A stretch of 5,896 bases of DNA from Flavobacteriales bacterium UBA6969 (GCA_002448555.1 DJYV01000012.1:1-5896); one strand, 5' to 3'. Positions 1 through 5,896 are shown, counted from the first letter of the stretch. A program made the numbers and translations. Notes: generated by a model not told the origin, from the letters alone.

Positions 1-2
1 TC

Positions 3-56
3 GATCTCGCTTACGGCTGGCTCGACCCACGCGTCAAGCTATCAAGCGCGAATTGA
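3..56 (+). CDS. ABC transporter permease, C-terminal tail only (partial)
   Basis: Reading frame 3 gives 17 residues, DLAYGWLDPRVKLSSAN, followed by TGA at 54-56. The DxxYxxLDPRVK pattern is the usual cytoplasmic C-terminus of the DppB/OppB class of permeases in dipeptide/oligopeptide/nickel ABC importers, where the last membrane helix runs into a 'Y..LDPRIR' ending. Only this tail is in the window; the start and all membrane segments lie off the left edge. It converges with the fold-type IV PLP enzyme gene on the other strand and overlaps its last 23 bases (34-56). The call rests on one short motif, so the substrate cannot be given and the assignment is moderate. Confidence 0.55.
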   Translation, partial: DLAYGWLDPRVKLSSAN

Positions 57-909
57 GCGATTCAATCAACGACTTGGAAGTCGTGTTGAAGTACCGCTTG
101 GTGCGGTAACTGGCGACCCACTGTATGCCCCGGACGGCATTGGTCAAGAACAACTCGTCTGCCCGCAGCATTTCCCCTGGTGAGATGTTGCATTCGTAGA
201 CCTTGAAGCCTTCTTCGAGGGCGAGGTTGATGACGGCTGCGCGCATCACGCCTCCGATCGGGCCACTCTCAAGTCCTGGCGTGTATAGTACCCGGTTGCT
301 TACCAAAAAAAGGTTGGACCGGGTGGATTCAATGATGCTGTGCGACGTGTTCGTGATCAGTGCGTCGTCCAATTCCTTCTTTCGGGCCCACAAACTGGCC
401 TGCACATACAACAGGGCCGAGGTGTTCTTGAAATTTGCGAGCGGGCCATTGAGTTTTTTCATGTCCGGATAGACATCGACGGCCAACCCGTTTTCGTTCA
501 AGGTGTAAGCATTGCTATGCAGCGGCTCGACTTCAGCAATCCATTCCAATGCATTGGTTTGCGGAGTGTACCGGCCGCCGGCCATCCGGAAAAAGGAGAC
601 CCGCAATCGCCCTCCGGCATCGACGCCGTTGGCTTGGCAAAGTGATTCGAGGGCCGTTTTCCAGCTGTGGATGTCCCAATTTACAGGCTTCTCAATGCGA
701 TGCGCTTCGAGGCTTTTCTCCACTCGGTTCCAATGCAGTTCCACATGCTGGGGAACCCCGTTGCACACGCGGATGGTCTCGAAGAAACCATCGCCGTATT
801 GAAAGGCGCGGTTGTGCGCGGCGTGTGGCAAACCGTTGGCATCGCACAAGGCGCCATTGACGAGGTACTTTTCACGCCGTTCCGGCTGCCATTCGATGCT
901 GTCAAACAT
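34..909 (-). CDS. Fold-type IV PLP enzyme (class IV aminotransferase / aminodeoxychorismate lyase-like)
   Basis: A 291-residue cytoplasmic PLP enzyme of the family that holds branched-chain aminotransferase (IlvE), D-amino acid aminotransferase and 4-amino-4-deoxychorismate lyase (PabC). Visible family marks are DGFFET near residues 40-45, the likely Schiff-base lysine K161 in NFKNTSAL, the E194 motif IIESTRSNLFLV, the cofactor-phosphate segment GPIGGVMR (216-223), and FLTNAVRGIQWV near 254-265. The late NAVxG segment resembles PabC-type lyases, but the reaction (folate-pathway lyase or amino acid transaminase) cannot be settled from sequence. The start is taken at the ATG at 909, giving an 8-base overlap with the HAD gene upstream, which suggests translational coupling. 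An in-frame ATG at 951 would add 14 residues and a 50-base overlap, and is less likely. It is probably the last gene of the csaA-HAD-PLP block. Its 3' end overlaps the opposing permease tail. Confidence 0.85.
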   Translation of the reverse strand: MFDSIEWQPERREKYLVNGALCDANGLPHAAHNRAFQYGDGFFETIRVCNGVPQHVELHWNRVEKSLEAHRIEKPVNWDIHSWKTALESLCQANGVDAGGRLRVSFFRMAGGRYTPQTNALEWIAEVEPLHSNAYTLNENGLAVDVYPDMKKLNGPLANFKNTSALLYVQASLWARKKELDDALITNTSHSIIESTRSNLFLVSNRVLYTPGLESGPIGGVMRAAVINLALEEGFKVYECNISPGEMLRADELFLTNAVRGIQWVASYRTKRYFNTTSKSLIESLNSRLIA

Positions 910-1402
910 GGGAGGCGAGCATTTGAGGGACGCAATCGATGAGGTCGCCATTCACCGGCATTAAAATGCCGCGGACTCCTGCTTTTTCGCCGGCTTCGAT
1001 GTCCCGTGTCTTATCACCGATCATCCACGAAGCACGCGGGTCGATGCGGTACCGGGCACACGCTTTTTCAATCATCAACCCACCGGGTTTCCGACTCAAA
1101 CTCGCTCCGAAATCCGGGTGATGCGGACTGTAGTACACGTTGGTGATGGTGATGCCCTCATCCGCGCAGGATTGAATGAAATGCCGATGAATTTCGTGAA
1201 CGGCCTCGTGCGTATACTGTCCTTTGGCAATCCCGCCTTGGTTGGTGATCAAGATGAGCATGTAGCCGGCATCTTGCAACGTTTTCAGTGCTTCAAACAC
1301 CGTTGGCAAGACGTGAAACTCATCGAGTGAACGGGTGTAATCGCCGGGGTCGTGGTTGATGACCCCGTCCCGGTCCAAGAAGACGGCTTTGTTCCCTTCC
1401 AT
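902..1402 (-). CDS. HAD-IIIA phosphatase, GmhB-like, without the zinc-loop cysteines
   Basis: A 166-residue cytoplasmic HAD hydrolase of subfamily IIIA, close to GmhB (D-glycero-D-manno-heptose 1,7-bisphosphate 7-phosphatase, LPS heptose pathway) and to the HisB phosphatase domain. Motif I is FLDRDGVIN, with nucleophile D10 and acid/base D12. Motif II is T53-N54 in LITNQGGIAKG, motif III is R104-K105 in RKPGG, and motif IV is D130-K131 with D134 in GDKTRDIEAG. All catalytic positions are intact. GmhB normally binds structural zinc with CxH...CxC between motifs II and III. Here that loop reads SPHHPDFGASLSRKP, so the histidines remain but the three cysteines are serines (S92, S101, S103). It therefore probably folds without zinc, and its substrate may not be heptose bisphosphate. 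It starts 42 bases after csaA, has no clear ribosome binding site, and overlaps the PLP-enzyme gene by 8 bases. Confidence 0.88.
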   Translation of the reverse strand: MEGNKAVFLDRDGVINHDPGDYTRSLDEFHVLPTVFEALKTLQDAGYMLILITNQGGIAKGQYTHEAVHEIHRHFIQSCADEGITITNVYYSPHHPDFGASLSRKPGGLMIEKACARYRIDPRASWMIGDKTRDIEAGEKAGVRGILMPVNGDLIDCVPQMLASHV

Positions 1403-1444
1403 TGTGTTTCGAAGCTACATCAGAAAGCCGGTCGAAAACAAGCC

Positions 1445-1786
1445 TCAGGCGATGCGGGTGCCGGGAGTGACGTTGGAGGGGACTTCAAGCACGGCCGTAC
1501 CGTTCAAGGTGTCCAAAGCGCCGAGCAGCAGAAATTCCGAGCGGATGGGGCCGATTTGTTTTGGAGGAAAGTTGGTGACAGCCACGATCATTTTCCCAAT
1601 GAGCTGCTCAGGGCTGTACCGTTCGGTGACCTGTGCGGATGTTTTCAAGGTGCCGATTTCAGGTCCAAAATCGACGCAAATGATGTACGCTGGCTTGCGT
1701 GCCGCTTCGAAAACAGAAGCGTCAACAACCAAGCCAACGCGCATTTCCACGCGTTCAAATTCGTCCCAAGTCAACGGGTTTTCCAT
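1445..1786 (-). CDS. csaA: CsaA-type tRNA-binding protein
   Basis: A 113-residue protein that aligns along its whole length with Bacillus CsaA, a dimeric stand-alone tRNA-binding domain of the EMAPII/Trbp111 OB-fold type. CsaA has been described both as an export-related chaperone and as a tRNA-binding protein. Matching segments are the start FERVEMRVGLVVDA, the VDFGPEIG turn near 38-45, TSAQVTERYSPEQLIGK near 49-65, the signature AVTNFPPKQIGPIRSEFLLLG (roughly 69-89), and the end VTPGTRIA. The ATG at 1786 gives the normal family length and N-terminus. The frame stays open further upstream; an ATG at 1858 would add 24 mostly basic residues and interlock with the mutA start codon. It is divergent from mutA across 70 bases and is probably the first gene of the leftward block. 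Its link to the two enzymes after it is unclear. Confidence 0.9.
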   Translation of the reverse strand: MENPLTWDEFERVEMRVGLVVDASVFEAARKPAYIICVDFGPEIGTLKTSAQVTERYSPEQLIGKMIVAVTNFPPKQIGPIRSEFLLLGALDTLNGTAVLEVPSNVTPGTRIA

Positions 1787-1844
1787 GCGATGAATGTACG
1801 GCCAAAGGGCGACCTTTACGGGTGAACGACGGGCGGAGGTTTTG

Positions 1845-1852
1845 TACTTTTG
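1845..1852 (+). promoter_or_regulatory. Candidate Bacteroidota -7 promoter element before mutA
   Basis: TACTTTTG fits the Bacteroidota sigma-A -7 consensus TAnnTTTG and ends four bases before the mutA ATG. No good TTTG-like -33 element is seen at the expected distance, so this is half a promoter match. If it is used, transcription would begin at or next to the ATG and mutA mRNA would be nearly leaderless. The only purine-rich run, GGAGG at 1835-1839, ends 17 bases before the ATG, too far for a normal Shine-Dalgarno interaction. Confidence 0.33.
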
Positions 1853-1856
1853 AGCC

Positions 1857-2891
1857 ATGGCGACCAAGGACTGGTTGGATTTTCCGGCATTTGATGTTGC
1901 ACGGTGGGAAGCCGAGGCAGCACGCACCCCACCAGCTGACCCCAGCGCGTGGTACAAACCCCACTGGGTGCCGAGTGCACGTGCCGTTGAACTGCCAGCA
2001 AAGGCTTTGGCCGCGAAATCAGAGGGCAATCGGTGGTCGTTGACGGAAAGCATTCAACAGGCCTCGGAAGTAATGCCTGCACTCATGGGTGGAGCAGAGG
2101 GCATTCGCTTTCAAGACGAACGATGTACGTGGGAATGGTTGAACGGTGTGCACCTGAAAATGATCCATTTGCATCTGGATGCTGACCGCGTTGAACTCGC
2201 TGGATTCCCTTTGAAGCAAATGCGCGAAGCGGGATGGAAGGGAAGCTGCGCCCGGAACCTGGGCACGGTGACCGCAGAAGAAGTTCGCCAACACGCCGAC
2301 ACCCTCTCTGCACTGCCTTCGGTCCGAAAATGGGCCATCGATACGAGCGATGCCGCCGATCCGGTTGCGGCCTTGTGCTCGGGGCTGGTTCAAGTTCACG
2401 GCGCATGGAATGCTTTTGAAGCGGTTGGGCTGGAAATAGCAACGGAACGGGAATGCTTCGTTTGGCGGCATCAAATGCGGCCCCATGTACTTGAAGGAGT
2501 TGCTATGACGCGTGCGATGCGCATCCTGTGGCAACGTTGGCTCAAGAGCCGAAGCCAAGCTCCGGCCAACATTTGGCTGGATGCGCGGATTTACCGGCCT
2601 GAAGTGGGTGAAGGGTTGTCAACCGACCGGTTGATTGGAATGACATCAGCGGCCTATGCCAGTGCCCTGGGAGGGCCGGATTCTTTGGAAGTCCTTCCGC
2701 ACGATTCAGGTGATGGCATGGCCTCTTCTGAGGGCAAACGGTGGGCGCGGAACATCCAACACCTCATGCGTGAGGAGGCGGGTTTGCACCGGGTATTTGA
2801 CCCCATGGGTGGGAGCCGCGTGGTGGAGGCGTGGACCGCTTCATTGGTCGAAGCGGCTTGGGATGCCTTTGAAAAACAAATGCAGTCATGA
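1857..2891 (+). CDS. mutA: Methylmalonyl-CoA mutase small (beta) subunit, short form
   Basis: A 344-residue non-catalytic partner of MutB in the heterodimeric adenosylcobalamin-dependent mutase. It shows degenerate TIM-barrel landmarks of the family: a barrel strand around WRHQMRPHVLE, then TRAMRILWQRWL (catalytic relatives have EIAKMRAARLIW), then SAAYASALGGPDSLEV, then KRWARNIQHLMREEAGLHRVFDPMGGSRVVEAW near the end. It stops just after the barrel and has no DxHxxG cobalamin-type domain. Actinobacterial MutA is about 640 residues; as I recall, flavobacterial forms are about 450, so this one is short even for them, mainly in the N-terminal third. The ATG at 1857 is the first possible start because an in-frame TGA lies at 1851-1853. 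The stop overlaps the mutB start (ATGA), so translation is probably coupled. Loss of substrate-site residues is normal for this subunit. Confidence 0.88.
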   Translation: MATKDWLDFPAFDVARWEAEAARTPPADPSAWYKPHWVPSARAVELPAKALAAKSEGNRWSLTESIQQASEVMPALMGGAEGIRFQDERCTWEWLNGVHLKMIHLHLDADRVELAGFPLKQMREAGWKGSCARNLGTVTAEEVRQHADTLSALPSVRKWAIDTSDAADPVAALCSGLVQVHGAWNAFEAVGLEIATERECFVWRHQMRPHVLEGVAMTRAMRILWQRWLKSRSQAPANIWLDARIYRPEVGEGLSTDRLIGMTSAAYASALGGPDSLEVLPHDSGDGMASSEGKRWARNIQHLMREEAGLHRVFDPMGGSRVVEAWTASLVEAAWDAFEKQMQS

Positions 2892-4927
2892 TGGAGCTCT
2901 CACCGCATTACCCTGCAGCTGGCACCGTGCCACGCGACCACGAGCAGTTCGGCCCGGGCCAGGCCCCGTTCCTCGGGGGGCCATATGCTACGATGTACAC
3001 CTCGCGTCCGTGGACCATTCGGCAGTATTCGGGGTTCTCAACGGCGGAAGCTTCGAATGCGTTCTACCGCGCCAATTTGGCTGCGGGCCAAAAGGGCTTG
3101 AGCGTGGCGTTTGATTTGGCAACGCACCGCGGCTACGACAGCGACCATCCCCGGGTTTCCGGAGACGTTGGAATGGCGGGAGTTGCGATTGATTCGGTAG
3201 AGGATATGAAGCGCTTGTTCGAAGGGATTCCGCTGGATCGCATGTCCGTGAGCATGACGATGAACGGAGCGGTCCTGCCCATTTTGGCGTTTTACATCAT
3301 TGCGGCAGAAGAACAAGGCGTCCAACCCGCACAATTGGCGGGAACCATTCAAAACGACATTCTGAAGGAGTTCATGGTGCGGAATACGTACATCTACCCG
3401 CCATCGCCTTCCATGCGCATCATCTCTGACATCTTCCGGCATACGTCGGAGCACATGCCAAAATTCAATTCCATTTCAATCTCCGGATACCACATGCAAG
3501 AAGCCGGTGCGACACCGACTCTGGAGCTCGCGTATACGTTGGCTGACGGGCTGGAATACGTTCGCACCGGCATCGCGGCAGGACTTGATATTGATGCTTT
3601 TGCCCCGCGTTTAAGTTTTTTCTGGGCGAGCGGGATGAACCATTTCGAGGAAATCGCCAAAATGCGCGCGGCCCGATTGATTTGGGCGCAGAAGATGAAG
3701 GAGCTGGGCGCCAAACATCCCAAATCCATGATGCTTCGGACCCACACGCAAACAAGCGGATGGTCCCTCACCGCGCAAGACCCGTGGAACAATGTGGCTC
3801 GAACGGCGTTGGAAGCCATCGCAGCGGCATTTGGTGGCACGCAGTCGTTGCACACCAATTCTATGGATGAAGCCATCGCTTTGCCCACGGAGGCGTCTGC
3901 ACGGGTAGCACGGAATACCCAGCTGTTCCTTCAGGGAGAAGCCGGTGTAACGGAGGCCATTGACCCGTGGCACGGATCCCGCATGATGGAGGACCTCACT
4001 GACCAGATGGCCGCAGAGGCATTGGCGTTGATGCAAGAGGTCGAAGAGGAGGGTGGCATGGCCAGCGCCATCGAGAAGGGCATTCCCAAGTTGCGTATTG
4101 AAGCCGCAGCCTCGGAAAAACAAGCGCGCATCGATCGCGGACAAGACCGCATCATTGGCGTCAATTTGTTCCCAGTGGAAGAAGAAGAAGAGCTGGAGGT
4201 GCTCGAGATTGACCAGAAGGAAGTGCGTGCTGGTCAGGTCGCACGCCTTCAAGAAGTGCGCGCGCAACGTGACGACGCAGCCGTTGAATCGGCGTTGCTG
4301 GCCCTGACGAATGGAGCCAAGGGCGAAGCAAATTTGTTGGACTTGGCCGTTCAAGCCGCCAGGAAACGGGCGACGCTGGGCGAAATCAGTAACGCACTGG
4401 AAGCGGCTTTTGGTCGGTACGAACCGGCCGTTCGCAAAGTGAGTGGTATCTTTTCGAGGGCGATGGAAGGCCAAGCTGCATACCAAGAGGTCATTGAATT
4501 GACCCGAACATTCAACCACCGAGTGGGGCGTCAGCCGCGTATTCTCGTGGCCAAGATGGGCCAGGATGGACATGATCGTGGGGCAAAGGTCATCGCTTCA
4601 TCGTTTGCTGATATGGGGTTTGATGTGGACCTCGGTCCATTGTTCCAGACACCAACAGAAGTGGTACAGCAGGCCATCGATAACGACGTTCACGTGGTGG
4701 GAATCAGTACGTTGGCTGCAGGTCACAAAACCCTTGTTCCGGAATTGATTGAGGGGCTGCGAAACAACGGTCGCTCTGACATTTTGGTGGTGGTCGGAGG
4801 GGTCATACCGCCCGGCGACCACGAAGCCCTCTACGCCAGTGGAGCAGTGGGGGTGTTTGGCCCCGGTACGCCCATCACCGAGTCTGCGAAGAATATCCTC
4901 GATTTGTTGCTCGAGGCTTACGCCTAA
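2888..4927 (+). CDS. mutB: Methylmalonyl-CoA mutase large (catalytic) subunit
   Basis: A 679-residue catalytic subunit that isomerises succinyl-CoA and (R)-methylmalonyl-CoA with adenosylcobalamin. The substrate TIM barrel covers about residues 25-400. Compared with Propionibacterium MutB (numbering from memory), a constant offset of 42 places Y47 (RQYSGF) at Y89, R165 (MVRNTYIYPP) at R207, and Y201-H202 (GYHMQEAGA) at Y243-H244. A linker with the run EEEEE (431-435) follows, then the cobalamin domain from about 548: K556, D560, H562 and G565 in KMGQDGHDRG (lower axial ligand H562), S607-T-L609, and G637-G638. All key residues are present. The N-terminus lacks about 42 residues of the arm that normally precedes the barrel and contacts the small subunit. 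It is coupled to mutA by ATGA; a second ATG follows at once (2891). It ends with TAA, overlapping the fmt stop by four bases. Confidence 0.97.
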   Translation: MMELSPHYPAAGTVPRDHEQFGPGQAPFLGGPYATMYTSRPWTIRQYSGFSTAEASNAFYRANLAAGQKGLSVAFDLATHRGYDSDHPRVSGDVGMAGVAIDSVEDMKRLFEGIPLDRMSVSMTMNGAVLPILAFYIIAAEEQGVQPAQLAGTIQNDILKEFMVRNTYIYPPSPSMRIISDIFRHTSEHMPKFNSISISGYHMQEAGATPTLELAYTLADGLEYVRTGIAAGLDIDAFAPRLSFFWASGMNHFEEIAKMRAARLIWAQKMKELGAKHPKSMMLRTHTQTSGWSLTAQDPWNNVARTALEAIAAAFGGTQSLHTNSMDEAIALPTEASARVARNTQLFLQGEAGVTEAIDPWHGSRMMEDLTDQMAAEALALMQEVEEEGGMASAIEKGIPKLRIEAAASEKQARIDRGQDRIIGVNLFPVEEEEELEVLEIDQKEVRAGQVARLQEVRAQRDDAAVESALLALTNGAKGEANLLDLAVQAARKRATLGEISNALEAAFGRYEPAVRKVSGIFSRAMEGQAAYQEVIELTRTFNHRVGRQPRILVAKMGQDGHDRGAKVIASSFADMGFDVDLGPLFQTPTEVVQQAIDNDVHVVGISTLAAGHKTLVPELIEGLRNNGRSDILVVVGGVIPPGDHEALYASGAVGVFGPGTPITESAKNILDLLLEAYA

Positions 4928-4944
4928 TTTCCCAAGCGCAACAA
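4904..4944. terminator. Possible stem-loop at the mutB/fmt convergent junction
   Basis: TTGTTGC at 4904-4910 is an exact inverted match to GCAACAA at 4938-4944. Inside that outer stem, AGGC (4914-4917) pairs with GCCT (4922-4925) around a four-base loop. The structure straddles both stop codons, where a shared bidirectional terminator would be expected. Neither strand has a run of T after the outer stem and the outer loop is large, so this is not a classical intrinsic terminator and could be chance. Confidence 0.22.
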
Positions 4945-5896
4945 CGGAGTCTGGAGTCCATTGGACCAAGCGAATCCCGACATGCGGCCCTTGCCGGGTG
5001 GAATCAACTCGTCGATTCCGATCCAGCCGTCCCTGCAGCGAACCGCCAGCACGCTTTTGGACAAGGCCACATCCCCGGGCTGTCCTTCGGACGGCAGTGC
5101 GTCGGCTGCATCAATGGCGTGAACTTTGAGCACCTTGACATCCCCCATAATTGACGGAGTCCAGGCTTTCGGGAAAGGATATAAACCTCTTGCCTTATTT
5201 AATACGTTATCAGTGGTTTCAGACCAATTGATTAATGTGTTTTCTCGATTTAATTTGGGCGCTTCAAGCAGCGGTTGGTCCGAAGATTGGGGCCGGGGAA
5301 TCAGTTCACCGGCAACCAGGCGATTCAGGGTTTCTACGATCAAAGCTTTTCCGTTGTTCAGCAGTTTTTCGTACAAGGCGCCCGCATCGTCTGCCTCTTC
5401 GATGGCCACGCGCTCTTGAAGCAAAACATCCCCGGTATCGATCGAGTGTTGGAGCGAGAAGGTGGATACGCCTGACTCAGCCAGGCCATGAATGATTGCC
5501 CATTGAATAGGCGCCGCACCGCGCAGCTGCGGCAGCAATGAAGCGTGCAGGTTGATGGTGCCAAACTCAGGCGCATTCCACACCACCTCGGGCAGCATGC
5601 GAAACGCAACCACAATGAACACATCCGCTTCCCAGGCTGCAAGCGCTTCATTGAATTCGGGATCTTTCAAGTTGGAAGGCTGCAATAGAGGGAGCCTGTG
5701 TGCTTCCGCGGCGGTCTTGACGGCCGAAGGCTGGATTTTCTGGCCCCGTCCGGACCGCCGATCAGGTGCCGTGACCACACCGACTACATCGTGGGGGGAT
5801 GCGACCAACGAATCGAGGCACACAGCCGCAAATTCGGGCGTTCCGAAGAAAGCGAGACGGAGCGTACGGTTTAATGCAGATGTGGGGAAAACAGCC
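4924..5896 (-). CDS. fmt: Methionyl-tRNA formyltransferase (5' end outside the window)
   Basis: Fmt transfers a formyl group from 10-formyl-tetrahydrofolate to Met-tRNA(fMet) for translation initiation. The N-terminal signature LRLAFFGTPEFAA (bases 5862-5824) opens the formyltransferase domain. TAPDRRSGRGQK follows. The catalytic triad is present: Asn (5551-5553) and His (5545-5547) in INLHASLLPQLRGAAPI, and Asp (5437-5439) in SIDTGD. The C-terminal tRNA-binding domain runs from about 5265 to the TAG stop. The first candidate start in this frame is a GTG at 5823, but this would cut off the GTPEF strand. The frame is open to the right edge with no ATG, GTG or TTG between 5824 and 5896, so the real start lies beyond 5896 and the gene is 5'-partial here. 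It converges on mutB with a four-base overlap. Bases 5181-5260 are unusually AT-rich. Confidence 0.95.
   Translation of the reverse strand, partial: AVFPTSALNRTLRLAFFGTPEFAAVCLDSLVASPHDVVGVVTAPDRRSGRGQKIQPSAVKTAAEAHRLPLLQPSNLKDPEFNEALAAWEADVFIVVAFRMLPEVVWNAPEFGTINLHASLLPQLRGAAPIQWAIIHGLAESGVSTFSLQHSIDTGDVLLQERVAIEEADDAGALYEKLLNNGKALIVETLNRLVAGELIPRPQSSDQPLLEAPKLNRENTLINWSETTDNVLNKARGLYPFPKAWTPSIMGDVKVLKVHAIDAADALPSEGQPGDVALSKSVLAVRCRDGWIGIDELIPPGKGRMSGFAWSNGLQTPLLRLGN
5181..5260. other. AT-rich, codon-atypical patch inside fmt
   Basis: By hand count 26 of these 80 bases are G or C (about 33%), against 46 of 80 (58%) in 5261-5340 and 42 of 80 (53%) in 5101-5180. On the fmt strand the patch encodes the start of the C-terminal domain (PKLNRENTLINW through KARGLY). 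All four leucines in it are TTA and its second arginine is AGA, while the two leucines just before it are CTG and CTT. The reading frame and the protein pattern are intact. Confidence 0.7.

Noticed and set aside
1407..1437. Inverted repeat TTTCGA / TCGAAA in the 42-base gap between csaA and the HAD gene
   Set aside because: Only six base pairs with a 19-base loop and no T-run; likely chance, and a terminator inside this apparent operon would be unexpected.
1787..2053. Extension of the csaA frame to an ATG at 2053 (202 residues)
   Set aside because: Most of the extension is antisense to mutA and resembles no family; CsaA proteins are about 110 residues and begin at the 1786 start.
2019..2558. 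Antisense frame of 179 codons opposite mutA
   Set aside because: Composition is that of a reverse-complement shadow and no domain is visible; mutA on the plus strand explains the region.
4174..4197. Run of GAA/GAG codons (EEEEE) in mutB, considered as a repeat or contingency tract
   Set aside because: It is short, mixed GAA/GAG, in frame, and falls in the linker before the cobalamin domain, where family members are acidic and variable.
3611..4573. Long antisense reading frame (320 codons) opposite mutB
   Set aside because: It lies wholly within a well-supported catalytic gene and gives a low-complexity, Arg/His/Cys-rich translation with no recognisable motif. Long shadow frames are expected opposite GC-rich genes.
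5821..5823. GTG at 5823 as the fmt start
   Set aside because: The codons upstream in the same frame encode LRLAFFGTPEFAA, the conserved first strand and nucleotide-binding turn of Fmt, so the true start must be further upstream, outside the window.
1..5896. Search for CRISPR repeats, insertion sequences, tRNA/rRNA genes, toxin-antitoxin or phage genes
   Set aside because: No direct repeat arrays, transposase motifs, cloverleaf-like segments or small paired ORFs were seen; almost every base is accounted for by housekeeping or metabolic genes.

Overview
This 5.9 kb window is gene-dense bacterial chromosome with moderately high GC. It most likely comes from a member of the Bacteroidota (Flavobacteriia or a relative). 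The evidence is the style of the MutB and Fmt proteins, near-absence of Shine-Dalgarno sequences, and one match to the Bacteroidota -7 promoter element (TAnnTTTG) just before mutA. The lineage is an inference from remembered family sequences, not from a search.

Layout, left to right. Bases 3-56 (+) are the last codons of an ABC transporter permease whose body lies off the left edge. Next comes a three-gene leftward block, read right to left: csaA (1445-1786), a GmhB-like HAD phosphatase (902-1402) and a fold-type IV PLP enzyme (34-909). A 70-base divergent gap separates it from a rightward pair, mutA (1857-2891) and mutB (2888-4927), the small and large subunits of adenosylcobalamin-dependent methylmalonyl-CoA mutase. 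The right end is fmt on the minus strand (4924-5896, 5' end outside the window), which meets mutB tail to tail.

Functionally, MutA and MutB form one enzyme that interconverts succinyl-CoA and (R)-methylmalonyl-CoA, linking propionyl-CoA metabolism with the TCA cycle. Fmt formylates initiator tRNA. CsaA, the phosphatase and the PLP enzyme are probably co-transcribed but share no obvious pathway. No mobile element, CRISPR array, RNA gene or defence system is visible, and no stretch over 300 bases lacks a gene.

The notable points are: extreme compaction, with four gene-end overlaps; a mutase in which both subunits are shortened around their junction; a GmhB-like phosphatase whose three zinc-loop cysteines are all serine (each AGT); and a sharply AT-rich, TTA-biased patch inside fmt. 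I found no convincing new multi-gene system. This is mainly a housekeeping and central-metabolism region with a few protein-level oddities.
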